Assembly (NCBI RefSeq): GCF_900100945.1
Contig: NZ_FNCG01000025.1
Span: 1 to 64,000, forward strand
Source of the DNA: Mucilaginibacter gossypii
GTDB taxonomy: Bacteria > Bacteroidota > Bacteroidia > Sphingobacteriales > Sphingobacteriaceae
Direction of reading: 5' to 3'
Length of the DNA: 64,000 nucleotides
The position numbers were made by a program, and so were the translations under genes. This document shows positions 32,793 to 41,194 of this stretch, piece after piece. A model generated the notes under the pieces. That model saw only the letters and a program-made list of their open reading frames with translations. It searched no databases and was not told the DNA's origin. The first letter of the stretch is position 1. Each line of letters starts with the position of its first letter.

Positions 32793-35078
32793 TTACTTTT
32801 TATCTGCATAGAGCCTGAAATAGCCACACTCCTTAAGCGCTTCTTTATAGTAAGCCGTGTTATTGTATTTCTCTTTTAACTGTGCGAAATATTTGTAATA
32901 CGCATCGGTAACAGGCTGACTGGCTTTTATATCGGCAAACTTGTCGGCACCTTTAAAGTTTGGGTCATTGTATATTTCATTCAGGGCACATTTACTCAGC
33001 ATAAATGTACAGCGGGCACGCTGTTCATCTGTGGTGGCATTTTTGCGGGCCAGTTGATAGTACTTCATCGCAATTTGCATCGATGTCAATTTATCATCCA
33101 TGCGCTGTTCGCCTTCGTAATAATAGCGGCCGGTTGGCCCGGTAGCTACCGCATCCGATTCGTAAAACAACCGGGCGTTACCGTAGTATGTGATATTGTA
33201 ATAGGCATTCGCAATGGCATAAGCATTACTGTATACGTTTTTGCCTTGCTTAATTTCTGTATTTAAAGTGTTAAGCGTTTGCAGAAAACTTAGCGGCGTA
33301 TATTTTTGCTTTTGCGGGGCTGCATGATCACAGTCATGGCAGTCAACTAATCTACCGGTAAAGGGGTTGCCTGCAAGCACAAAATCTTCGGGCTTCATTT
33401 TTTTGAGTTGAGCAATAGCTTCAGGTAACTTTTGCTGATAAACCAATGTGATAGCCCGATGGTAATATAAATTGTTAAGGGTTATAGGATAATAACGCAA
33501 CATCGTTTGTTCAAAAGCAGTTTTATCCGGTTTATTTAACAGATCTATCATGTGCTGCACCCTTGTGCTATCCGCATAAAAATCCTGTGCATTGTTGTTA
33601 AAGCATACCTCCCTGATTGGGTTGCCTTGCTTTTTATAAAGCCGCGATATGGCAAGGTTACAAACCGAAATGGCATTATCAAACCGCAGGTCTTTGATCT
33701 TAATCTTACTATCGCGCAGGTTGGCAAGCCAGTTAAGGGGCTCCGTTAATTTTGCCTCTGCAGTGGCATCCATTTTTTTAAGGTTTTTGATATATAACAT
33801 AAGGTCGAGCAACTTGCCCTGTGCTACAATCATTTTATCGCCGGCGGGGAACTGGTTTTTTGCTGTAGCATAAAACTTACCGGCTGCGGTGTAATTGCTA
33901 TCCAAAAAGTTAAGGTAACCTGCCGCGAGGTTCCAATAGTAAGGCTTGGCTGTATTATTTTTAAGGGCAATGTTTTCAACAAGCCGTTTACCATCGTTAT
34001 CGGATTTTATTACCGAATCGGCAGGTTTACCGCCTCCTGTTGTGGCCTCCCTGATATTAATCAGACGGCTTAGCAGCAGGTCCAGTTTTTCGGATTTTGG
34101 GTTGATAGCCGCGATAGTTTTTATAGCCCTTGCGGCATCATATTGTACCCCCATCATATGCCACAGGGTTATTTTTTCTTCCGGCGTTTTGGCAAGCCTG
34201 AGTGTGGCATTCCAATCACTTTCATTTTGCGGGTGGAAGCTCCAGAAACTCGGGATCTTTAATTTATACGTGTAATCATAACAAAGGCTGTACAGGTAGT
34301 TTGATAGGGCGTAGTTTTTTTGCCTGTAATAATATCCGGCTACATAGCCCATTGTACGGTAGTAAATGAGGTTTTTAGGAAAATGATCTTTGAACTGATT
34401 AAACAAGCTCACAGTTGTTGCCGACGACGAATTATCCAGGAAGTAATAATAACGAACGGCTTGAAACCATAAACGCTCCTTGATAAAAGGATCTGTTTCG
34501 GCATCGAAGGCACCAATCAGCGTTGAAGCCAGCTTTACCGGCGAATGATTGGGCTTTACCTTATCCCACGAATAATATTGATCGTTTACCGAATAAGCCT
34601 CACTTATTTTCGCCAGCTTCAGGTAGCTATAAAAAGCTTTGAGCATTTTTGCTGATACAGTACCAGTACTCATAACGGGGTATTTAGCGGGCAATACTTT
34701 GAGCGCGCCGGCTGATTTACGGGAAATGGAATCAACAGCGCCGGCACTGGCTTTAATAAGCAGGTACTGAAGTGATGTTTTGCTGAATTGATGGTTAAAA
34801 TGATCGTACCATTCGTCAACAATAATATCGTTATACCATGTATTGCTCCCATCCGTATAGCCCAAGCCATAGTAAACCTCGTTGCCGGTATAAAAGAATG
34901 GGGAGTATTGCTTGTTGACAAAATATTCGGGAGTGAAAACGGAATATTCTTCCTCGTACGAGTCGGCACAGGCCCAGATCACTCCGGCTATGGCCAGCGT
35001 GCATAGGCTAAAAACGAGCAGAAATTTGCGTAAGGGTTTCCTGGTTAAATTTTGAAAGGTCGATATTGGCCAGTTCAT
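32793..35078 (-). CDS. large lipoprotein-like protein with TPR-like helices, unknown function
   Basis: The 761-residue protein has an unusually long N-terminal region before its hydrophobic signal (KFLLVFSLCTLAIAGVIWAC, residues 18-37), where Cys37 may be the lipidated residue. The body is mainly alpha-helical with repeated A/L/Y spacing of TPR/SusD-like solenoids: YYRQKNYALSNYLYSLCYDY, YTAAGKFYATAKNQFPAGDK and AIAQLKKMKPEDF. A small HDCDH cluster (VDCHDCDHA) near residue 580 could bind metal. No named family is certain. The start overlaps the upstream lipoprotein gene by 71 nt and no later ATG exists before the signal, so the two genes are translationally linked. Confidence 0.7.
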   Translation of the reverse strand: MNWPISTFQNLTRKPLRKFLLVFSLCTLAIAGVIWACADSYEEEYSVFTPEYFVNKQYSPFFYTGNEVYYGLGYTDGSNTWYNDIIVDEWYDHFNHQFSKTSLQYLLIKASAGAVDSISRKSAGALKVLPAKYPVMSTGTVSAKMLKAFYSYLKLAKISEAYSVNDQYYSWDKVKPNHSPVKLASTLIGAFDAETDPFIKERLWFQAVRYYYFLDNSSSATTVSLFNQFKDHFPKNLIYYRTMGYVAGYYYRQKNYALSNYLYSLCYDYTYKLKIPSFWSFHPQNESDWNATLRLAKTPEEKITLWHMMGVQYDAARAIKTIAAINPKSEKLDLLLSRLINIREATTGGGKPADSVIKSDNDGKRLVENIALKNNTAKPYYWNLAAGYLNFLDSNYTAAGKFYATAKNQFPAGDKMIVAQGKLLDLMLYIKNLKKMDATAEAKLTEPLNWLANLRDSKIKIKDLRFDNAISVCNLAISRLYKKQGNPIREVCFNNNAQDFYADSTRVQHMIDLLNKPDKTAFEQTMLRYYPITLNNLYYHRAITLVYQQKLPEAIAQLKKMKPEDFVLAGNPFTGRLVDCHDCDHAAPQKQKYTPLSFLQTLNTLNTEIKQGKNVYSNAYAIANAYYNITYYGNARLFYESDAVATGPTGRYYYEGEQRMDDKLTSMQIAMKYYQLARKNATTDEQRARCTFMLSKCALNEIYNDPNFKGADKFADIKASQPVTDAYYKYFAQLKEKYNNTAYYKEALKECGYFRLYADKK

Positions 35079-36033
35079 AGTAGATAATAGTTGTATGTTT
35101 TTGTTTAGGCAGATGCTGTGTTAATTGCTGGGCGGCAGCGTTCAATGTATTGCTGTCCGTTTCTTCAAGTTTAAAAATATCATTTTGTTTGATATAAATT
35201 CCATCCAGAAAAAAGCTTGTTTTGGCCCTGTAATTTGCCTGCCCTTCAATTGGTTCAAAATGAGCCTGATCGGAAAGTTGCCTTCGCCCTATTTTTCCAT
35301 ATACCTGGATCACCCGGCCCTCCCTGATATGAATAGCCCAGGAAAATAAAGGCAAGGCAATATCCAGCTTCAGGGGATAGCTGCCCAGGTAAGCGATATA
35401 CTTATCCGCATCATTGCTATTGTATATTGAATTGGGCTGCTGCAGCTCGGCGTTGAGCTTGCCCATGTTATAAAACATCAATACCCCGCGGTCGGCAGGA
35501 GGCACACCTGTACGGTCTTTAAATTTAACCTGGTGCAGGCGGATGGTTGCTTCCAGTTGTTTATGGTTCAGGTTTTTAAAAGCGGTCAAAAAGCTGAAAT
35601 ATTTTAACCGTGTACTTAACGACCAATCGCAATCAATTTGTACTTTGGTATAGTTGATCTTCCTTTCCGCGGCCAGTTCATTGATTAGCTTATTGCAATG
35701 TTCGGCAAGATTGGTTACAGCAGTATCTGCAGTGTTTTCAAAAGTTTTGTTTGTGATATAGATAACCGGAGTAATATTAAAGCCTGCCGGGAGCGCATTG
35801 AGTTGCACAACGGCATTTGGATATGAGCGTTGTTCTTTATCGTTCCAGCTTACATCAAAAAAACGGATGTAGGCATTGTTGCCGGTTTGCTTTAGTAAGG
35901 CTGTTTGCTGTTGATTAAGGTTGAAGCTGGTTTTCCAGTAATAAAAGGCCGTTGTAGCATTGCCGGTTTTGCGACAAGAAGCCGTTGGAAGTAACAAGAC
36001 TAATATTATAAACCACCGGAAATATTTGAGCAT
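35008..36033 (-). CDS. lipoprotein of unknown function, DUF3142-like
   Basis: The 341-residue protein has a lipoprotein signal (FIILVLLLPTASCRKTG, Cys20). Segments such as AYIRFFDVSWNDKEQRSYPN, YTKVQIDCDWSLSTRLKYFS (about 128-147), LEATIRLHQVKF, GVLMFYNMGKL and LDIALPLFSWAIHI alternate strand and helix like a TIM barrel. They resemble the QiDyD-type pattern of DUF3142; this resemblance is by eye only. It is first gene of a pair with the 761-residue lipoprotein-like gene, which begins inside its last 71 nt. Together they may form an outer-membrane-anchored complex (inference). Confidence 0.65.
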   Translation of the reverse strand: MLKYFRWFIILVLLLPTASCRKTGNATTAFYYWKTSFNLNQQQTALLKQTGNNAYIRFFDVSWNDKEQRSYPNAVVQLNALPAGFNITPVIYITNKTFENTADTAVTNLAEHCNKLINELAAERKINYTKVQIDCDWSLSTRLKYFSFLTAFKNLNHKQLEATIRLHQVKFKDRTGVPPADRGVLMFYNMGKLNAELQQPNSIYNSNDADKYIAYLGSYPLKLDIALPLFSWAIHIREGRVIQVYGKIGRRQLSDQAHFEPIEGQANYRAKTSFFLDGIYIKQNDIFKLEETDSNTLNAAAQQLTQHLPKQKHTTIIYYELANIDLSKFNQETLTQISARF

Positions 36034-36127
36034 AGGCTATGAAATAGGTTGTTAACGATGGTAAAGTAAGGGATTTTTTTTATACTGTTTTAGAGGGGAT
36101 AGGCTTGGGCCCATACCCATATAAAAG

Positions 36128-36514
36128 ATGCTTATGATAGAAATTGTTTTCTTGAATGAACCCGATAAATATTTTGATGAAGGCGAATTTATCGCTCATC
36201 TTCCTGCAGTTGAAGGAGAAGGTAAATTGTTAAAAGAGCTGAGTGCGGTACTTAAATTTCCTGGTTATTTTGGGCTTAACTGGAATGCCGTTTACGATTG
36301 TCTGTGTGATTTTCATTGGATAGAAAAGAAAGGAGTTGTACTGGTGCATCGTGTTATGCCCATCCTTACCGAAGAAAAGCTAAAAGCATATATAGAGGTA
36401 CTTCTTGATGCAACTAAAAGCTGGGGCATTGATGAAGCACATTATTTTAAAGTGATTTTCCCTATAAAATCGATGCCGTTTTTAGAGCGTATTTTGACGG
36501 ATTTAAAAAAATAA
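36128..36514 (+). CDS. barstar family (barnase inhibitor-like) protein
   Basis: The 128-residue protein has the barstar signature FPGYFGLNWNAVYDCLCDF (about residues 55-73) followed by VVLVHRVMPILTEEKLKAYI. In barstar this region carries the acidic residues that plug the ribonuclease site. Barstar homologues are immunity proteins against barnase-like RNases, often from polymorphic toxins. No RNase gene is visible in the window. ATG at 36128 or 36134 are both possible starts. A SUKH-type immunity gene follows 58 nt later on the same strand. Confidence 0.85.
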   Translation: MLMIEIVFLNEPDKYFDEGEFIAHLPAVEGEGKLLKELSAVLKFPGYFGLNWNAVYDCLCDFHWIEKKGVVLVHRVMPILTEEKLKAYIEVLLDATKSWGIDEAHYFKVIFPIKSMPFLERILTDLKK

Positions 36515-36572
36515 AACCCTGAACTTCGACCCATCTTTAGTTAAGATCTAATAATCAATAATAAAGTAAGCT

Positions 36573-37058
36573 ATGGAGATAAAATACATGAAGGTACTGA
36601 ATGACAACCTATCAGTAACAGCAGCGTACACCGGAGTTAAAGAGGTTGTAAGCCCGATTTCAGTTGAAGAAATTATCGCCTTGGAAAACAAGTATAATGG
36701 TGGCAGACTATTTCCTGCAGCCTTGCGTGAATTATTGTTTTTAGCCGGAGGGTATTGTTATGTACTGGATTATGGAATGAATGATAGTCAGGAACAGATG
36801 CAGCAGAGCTCCAGAAAATATATGACTGTTTTCGGGCGTAACAGGGTTATTGCGAGGCCTTTTTATGTGATAGACGTTTACAACACAGGAGATCAGTTTG
36901 TATTTGTGTATCTGGACGAAGGAAAAGATGACCCCGATGTTTATGAGGCTTTGATAGGATATAGATTAAATGATTGGATACATCTTGTTAAGTCTCCTTT
37001 GAGTGCTCTTATAGATGGCCGAATAAAGAGATTTTTAAGTGGCGGTAATCCGTTTTGA
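36573..37058 (+). CDS. SMI1/KNR4 (SUKH) family-like immunity protein
   Basis: The 161-residue protein starts with ISVEEIIALENKYNGGRLFP then ALRELLFLAGGYCYVLDYGM (about 27-67). This fits the SUKH pattern of a helix, a proline at the turn and LLxxAGG. FVYLDEGKDDPDVYEAL and WIHLVKSPLSALI in the second half correspond to the conserved tryptophan and strand region. SUKH proteins neutralise diverse toxins, many of them nucleases. It is downstream of the barstar gene, so two unrelated immunity types are stacked without an obvious toxin. The superfamily call is by motif only. Confidence 0.65.
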   Translation: MEIKYMKVLNDNLSVTAAYTGVKEVVSPISVEEIIALENKYNGGRLFPAALRELLFLAGGYCYVLDYGMNDSQEQMQQSSRKYMTVFGRNRVIARPFYVIDVYNTGDQFVFVYLDEGKDDPDVYEALIGYRLNDWIHLVKSPLSALIDGRIKRFLSGGNPF

Positions 37059-37151
37059 GAAGGTTTTAAAAACTTTCAACTTAACTGTATAAGAAAACAA
37101 ATTCCTATTTTATATAAGAGGGCACACAAGCAGAATGCTTGCCTTATCTTA

Positions 37152-37203
37152 GGCCGAAGTTACGCTGCGCTAAACACCAGAGAAGTAGAGAGGAACTTCG
37201 GCC
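37152..37203. repeat. inverted repeat downstream of the small basic gene
   Basis: GGCCGAAGTT (37152-37161) and AACTTCGGCC (37194-37203) form a perfect 10-bp stem with a 32-nt loop, 16 nt past the stop at 37219. It could be a terminator or small RNA; there is no strong U-tract. Confidence 0.4.
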
Positions 37204-37218
37204 AGCATTATTAATACC

Positions 37219-37386
37219 TTACTTATTCAATTTCTTTTCAACTGCACTTCGTTGGTTGGAGCCTGCTGATTTTTTTGCCGCTTCCACCTTTTTTGCGGTT
37301 GCTCCTTCTTTGTGTGCTTCGTAGTTCAATTCATGTGGTTGCTCTGATAGAGAGTTCCTTTCCACTTTTACTCCTCTTTTTGACAT
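37219..37386 (-). CDS. small charged hypothetical protein
   Basis: Start set at ATG 37384-37386, giving 55 residues that begin MSKRGVKVERNSLSEQPHEL and end AGSNQRSAVEKKLNK; 15 further upstream codons are possible but less protein-like. It is strongly basic and hydrophilic with repeated AKK/EAAKK segments, probably disordered or helical and possibly nucleic-acid associated. No family recognised. Divergent from a small membrane protein. Confidence 0.6.
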   Translation of the reverse strand: MSKRGVKVERNSLSEQPHELNYEAHKEGATAKKVEAAKKSAGSNQRSAVEKKLNK

Positions 37387-37519
37387 AGCTTTTCTTATTA
37401 GATGTAACAGATTAACAACGCTACATTTCAATGATTTTAACCACCAGGAAAATAATTATCTTTTTTAATTAATTACAACTAAATGAAATGTAGCTTGTTC
37501 AGCTATAAAGAAAAAAGCT

Positions 37520-37759
37520 ATGAAAAACCTATTTGCACAAAAAAACAATACCGGATTATGGATCACAGCCGGCATAACAGGAGTTTTGGCAGCAGGCGCG
37601 GGGATCTGGTTTTACTTCCGCGGCAAAAAATCAGATGAAATAGCCGGCTCCCAACAGGAACACGTTCAGGATTATCTTGAAGCCAAACACCCCAAAAAGA
37701 AAAAACATAAAACCGATGTGGATGAGCTGGCAGACCTGGTACATCATCAGGCAACCTGA
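37520..37759 (+). CDS. small single-pass membrane protein
   Basis: A 79-residue protein with one transmembrane helix (GLWITAGITGVLAAGAGIWF, about residues 12-31) followed by a charged tail containing KHPKKKKHKTDVDELADL. The layout resembles YtxH-like stress proteins, but without a defining motif. The following 110 nt contain an open frame without a start codon, noted elsewhere. Confidence 0.6.
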   Translation: MKNLFAQKNNTGLWITAGITGVLAAGAGIWFYFRGKKSDEIAGSQQEHVQDYLEAKHPKKKKHKTDVDELADLVHHQAT

Positions 37760-37913
37760 AAAGACTGTACGCCCCTAACTGGTCGGAGTTAAGCAGCTGG
37801 CACACCTTCGACCAGGAGGGTTGCCGGCACGAACCAAACCGGAAGCAATACGACAACTATTATTAAGTAAACGTTATCTATGTGAGGGAACGTACCGGTA
37901 CTTAAACAAGTAT

Positions 37914-38153
37914 TTACTCTTCTGATGTTAGCATTACGGCGCACAGCGCCCTTATGGTTTCAGCTAACTTACCTTCCGCGTTTAACGCTATAAGTTCAGT
38001 CTCCCTAAAAACCCGTTTATGTGATTTCCCCTCGTGCTTTGCCTCAATGGTAATAAAGGCTTCAGCGTTTAAGCTATCAGGGCCTGATCTCGTTACCTTT
38101 AAAACTTCGAAGTTAGGCTCGAAAATCTCTTTTATTTTATCAATTATCTCCAT
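37914..38153 (-). CDS. small hypothetical protein
   Basis: A 79-residue soluble protein: MEIIDKIKEIFEPNFEVLKV, a beta-strand pair around AEAFITIEAKHEGKSHKRVF and a C-terminal helix LAETIRALCAVML. No family recognised. It stands alone, with 66 nt to the downstream methyltransferase-like gene. Confidence 0.55.
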   Translation of the reverse strand: MEIIDKIKEIFEPNFEVLKVTRSGPDSLNAEAFITIEAKHEGKSHKRVFRETELIALNAEGKLAETIRALCAVMLTSEE

Positions 38154-38219
38154 ATCTCAAAAATAAATGTATTGATTTTAAAAAACATCAGCCACAACCG
38201 GGCTATTTTTCACATTTAC

Positions 38220-38903
38220 TTATGTCTTGCTTTTAATAACCAACATTTGATTACCTCCTTTTTGAAATTCGTAATCTACTTTTTGTATATCAATATTAAA
38301 ATCGCTGCCAAGCACCTCAAGTAATTCGTCAAAAAACACTGGAGCCCCGGCATTGAGGTTTAATATTGGGAAGATCCGCAATTCGGGGCATATGCGCATG
38401 ATCTCCCGTATAGCCTCTGTATGAAATTTTAACCCCAGGTTATCATACAGCAATAAAAAATGAGAGCTTAGGCCCAACTCAAATGCGTTATCCGCAAAAG
38501 AGGTTTTAGCGGGCATGGCATGTTTAATATATCTTTGCCGAAAGCAGTCCTGGTCAAAATCCCGCAGAAAATGGTTCATCGCGGTCATTCTTATTTCCTG
38601 CAGTTCTTCCACATCTTTAATGTTGTTCCAAACAAACTTATCGGCGTTAGCCCTCACCTGGCCTATCACTTCTACACAGGTTTCATCAATCCGTTTTCGG
38701 ATATCATCAGTCGAAAATTGATATAAAGGATCGATGGAGGTAACCTGCTTACCCATTGCGTGCATCTCCGCATTAAAACTTGCCGGACCATCACCTATAC
38801 TGACAATCTTTTTGGTAACATCATTGGCGCTGAGGTTAAACATTTGCTGATATTCGGTAAACGTGCGGCCCCAGGGCACAACGTTATTTAGTTCAAAAGC
38901 CAT
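38220..38903 (-). CDS. SAM-dependent methyltransferase-like protein
   Basis: Start set at ATG 38901-38903 (MAFELNNVVPWGRTFTEYQQ); a further 37 in-frame codons upstream are not protein-like. The 227-residue protein has a motif I-like IVSIGDGPASFNAEMHAMG (about 33-51) followed by VTSIDPLYQF, where the Asp would bind the SAM ribose. SHFLLLYDNLGL takes the motif IV place. I believe this family with the conserved VPWGR start is common in Bacteroidota. The substrate is unknown. Confidence 0.75.
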   Translation of the reverse strand: MAFELNNVVPWGRTFTEYQQMFNLSANDVTKKIVSIGDGPASFNAEMHAMGKQVTSIDPLYQFSTDDIRKRIDETCVEVIGQVRANADKFVWNNIKDVEELQEIRMTAMNHFLRDFDQDCFRQRYIKHAMPAKTSFADNAFELGLSSHFLLLYDNLGLKFHTEAIREIMRICPELRIFPILNLNAGAPVFFDELLEVLGSDFNIDIQKVDYEFQKGGNQMLVIKSKT

Positions 38904-39247
38904 TATTATAATTTTTGTTACAGATAAAAAAGACGGACCTATATAATGATACTGCCGGACGGATACTGAAAAAAGGACTAATACCTGATAGTCGTTATGA
39001 TACCGGCTGCACAAAGCTGTGACGCCACCAATTGAGTTTGGTTATGTGATAATTGATCATTGATGGGCAAGATATGATTAAAGACTGGCAATAGCAAGGT
39101 TTGTTATTTATTCCAAATGCAAACCAACATAAGGCTGACGTCGTCTCTGCTTCCATAAGGCTATTGCACCTGATGCATATGCCGAACACAGCGACGGCCA
39201 CGACAGGTAACACTGTTTTGAATTGGATTTAAGACACCCTAAAAACC
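38904..39247. other. 344-nt intergenic stretch without a gene
   Basis: Apart from the promoter region of the methyltransferase-like gene, I see no gene or strong structure here. Short frames have poor composition. The rng terminator follows at 39248-39284. Confidence 0.5.
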
Positions 39248-39284
39248 AAAAAGAGCAGGTGCTCATCCAACACCTGCTCTTTTT
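39248..39284 (-). terminator. terminator of the HU-TPR-rng operon
   Basis: Perfect 14-bp stem (39248-39261 with AAAAAGAGCAGGTG; 39271-39284) and a 9-nt loop. A/T runs on both sides allow bidirectional action. It lies 50 nt after the rng stop. Confidence 0.85.
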
Positions 39285-39333
39285 AAAGATCTTTAATTTT
39301 GTGCCATTTTCAAACAGTTGCACTTCTGAATTT

Positions 39334-40884
39334 TTACAGTTTGATTTCTTCGTCTTTTGATGAGAAGAAATGGAATTCCGTGATCTGATACGATGGGTTA
39401 CTTTTAACCTTTATCCATTGGCCATATTTGATAAACCACTTCATTTGGCGGTTATAGATGCCCTTTTTAATAAAAGCCTCAATATATGGGTGTACGCACA
39501 GGGTTATTCCTTTTTCGTTTTGCTCTGTAAGGATATAATTGAAATTGTTCTCAATATCATCCATCAGCAAAATGGTTGGCCTAATAGTCCCTGTACCATT
39601 ACAGGTAGGGCAAACCTCGCTGGTAACGATGTTCATTTCGGGCCTTACACGCTGACGGGTGATCTGCACTAAACCAAATTTGCTCGGAGGCAAAATGGTG
39701 TGCTTGGCACGGTCGTACTGCATTTCGGCACGCAGAAAATCAAAAAGCTCTTTACGGTTTTGCGGTTTGTGCATGTCGATAAAATCGATTACCACAATGC
39801 CGCCCATATCGCGCAGGCGTAACTGCCTTGCAATTTCTTTAGCTGCTTCTTTGTTTACCTGGTAAGCGTTCTCTTCCTGGTTTTCTTTGCTGGCCGTACG
39901 GTTACCGCTGTTTACGTCAATGACGTGCAGGGCTTCGGTATGCTCAATTACCAGGTAAGCGCCGCCGGCAAGGTTAACTGTTTTACCAAATGCGCCTTTA
40001 ATCTGCTTTTCGATACCGAAATGGTCAAATATAGGCTCCTTATGCTTGTGCATGCGGACTATACTCTCCATATCGGGCGAGATTTCATGAATGTATGACC
40101 GAATTTCTTCGAACATACTATTGTCATTGGTATAAATGTGCTGAAAATCGGGGTTCAAAATATCCCTGAGGATAGTTGATGTGCGCCCTATTTCGCCCAA
40201 TACCTTTTTTGAAGGCTCAACAGAAGGAAGCTTGGTAATAAACTGTTCCCATTTCGAGATCAGGTCAAGCAAATCTTTCTGCAGCTCATCAACCCCTTTA
40301 CCTTCGGAAACTGTACGGATGATAACGCCAAAATGCTTTGGCTTAATGCTTTCAACTACTTTACGAAGACGTGTGCGCTCGGTATTGCTTTTTATCTTTT
40401 TCGAAATAGAAATTGCTTCCGAAAAGGGTACTAAAACAACATACCGCCCTGCTATCGACAGGTCGGAACTTAAACGCGGCCCCTTAGTTGATATGGGTTC
40501 TTTAGCTATCTGTACCGGGATAAGCTGATTTTTGGTTAATATCTCGGAGATTTTTCCTCCCTTATTGATATCGGCCTCAAGCTTAAACCCATCCAGTAGC
40601 TTTGACTGATATCCCCCGCTACGTACTTGCTTGGTTAGTTTAAGCAGGCTTTGTACCTGCGGACCAAGATCAAGATAATGCAAAAAGGCATCCTTCTCAT
40701 AGCCAACGTCAACAAAGGCGGCATTTAGGCTGGGCATGATCTTTTTGATACGGCCCAGGTAAATATCGCCAACTGTATAGTTGTTGCTTACCTGTTCTTT
40801 GTGAAGCTCTACGAGTTGTTTATCCTGTAATAATGCAATGGTAGCCCCGTTGGGGGATGAATCGATAATTAATTCCTTTATCAA
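39334..40884 (-). CDS. rng: ribonuclease G/E family protein
   Basis: Endoribonuclease of 516 residues for rRNA maturation and mRNA decay. An S1 RNA-binding domain (about 35-125; VGDIYLGRIKKIMPSLNAAF, VDVGYEKDAFLH) has the usual insertion. The catalytic DNase I-like region contains HVIDVNSGNRT (about 320-330) and VVIDFIDMHKPQNR (about 358), whose aspartates bind Mg. The Zn-link motif is CPTCNGTG (about 423), and a short C-terminal domain completes RNase G. It lacks the long disordered scaffold of RNase E. It is last in an operon after HU, a TPR protein and a 29-residue basic protein; the 198-nt gap before it holds inverted heptad repeats. Confidence 0.95.
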   Translation of the reverse strand: MIKELIIDSSPNGATIALLQDKQLVELHKEQVSNNYTVGDIYLGRIKKIMPSLNAAFVDVGYEKDAFLHYLDLGPQVQSLLKLTKQVRSGGYQSKLLDGFKLEADINKGGKISEILTKNQLIPVQIAKEPISTKGPRLSSDLSIAGRYVVLVPFSEAISISKKIKSNTERTRLRKVVESIKPKHFGVIIRTVSEGKGVDELQKDLLDLISKWEQFITKLPSVEPSKKVLGEIGRTSTILRDILNPDFQHIYTNDNSMFEEIRSYIHEISPDMESIVRMHKHKEPIFDHFGIEKQIKGAFGKTVNLAGGAYLVIEHTEALHVIDVNSGNRTASKENQEENAYQVNKEAAKEIARQLRLRDMGGIVVIDFIDMHKPQNRKELFDFLRAEMQYDRAKHTILPPSKFGLVQITRQRVRPEMNIVTSEVCPTCNGTGTIRPTILLMDDIENNFNYILTEQNEKGITLCVHPYIEAFIKKGIYNRQMKWFIKYGQWIKVKSNPSYQITEFHFFSSKDEEIKL

Positions 40885-40995
40885 TTGCTACTCCATTTCT
40901 TATAACGGTAAAAACCGTGTGTTAATAAGTGGGTAAAAAACACTAATAAATAAAAAGTACCCACCCCGGTTTGGGGCAGGTAAAATCATTAATGT

Positions 40996-41070
40996 TTAGT
41001 CTTAAGTCGTTGGTCGAAAGTTTAAAGTCAGAAAAAAAGACTTTGTACTTAAGACTAAGAACTATCGACT
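40996..41070. repeat. inverted AAGTC heptad arms 5' of rng
   Basis: Left arm: AGTC/GGTC/AGTT at 40998, 41005, 41012, 41019 and 41026. Right arm: GACT/TACT/AACT at 41039, 41046, 41053, 41060 and 41067. Both keep an exact 7-bp step. The arms pair (TTAGTCTTAAG 40996-41006 with CTTAAGACTAA 41048-41058, and AAAGTC with GACTTT inside), with an A-rich centre of about 9 nt. The unit lies between the basic-peptide stop at 41083 and rng. Confidence 0.85.
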
Positions 41071-41082
41071 TAACATAAATGC

Positions 41083-41172
41083 TTATTTCTTTTTATGTCT
41101 GTTTTTTCTTAAACGTTTTTTACGTTTGTGGGTAGCCATTTTGTGTCTTTTACGTTTTTTACCGCTCGGCAT
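41083..41172 (-). CDS. 29-residue highly basic protein, possibly ribosome-associated
   Basis: Translated by hand from ATG 41170-41172: it begins MPSGKKRKRHKMATHKRKKR and the last nine residues are LRKNRHKKK, followed by TAA at 41083-41085. More than half of the residues are Lys, Arg or His, as in the smallest ribosomal proteins. I believe this ORF is conserved beside rng and HU in Bacteroidota, often unannotated because of its size. It lies 22 nt downstream of the TPR gene in the same direction. A role in the ribosome is inference from composition and context. Confidence 0.75.
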   Translation of the reverse strand: MPSGKKRKRHKMATHKRKKRLRKNRHKKK

Positions 41173-41194
41173 AATAATAATTTTAAAATGTGTG

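Noticed and set aside
37756..37866. Open frame reading LKRLYAPNWSELSSWHTFDQ onward, ending at a TAA just after the small membrane protein gene
   Set aside because: Composition looks protein-like, but there is no ATG, GTG or TTG start before a stop at 37723, only CTG. It may be a remnant; not supported as a gene.
38904..39247. tRNA or small RNA gene
   Set aside because: Searched by eye for acceptor stem and T-loop sequences; none found here or in other gaps.
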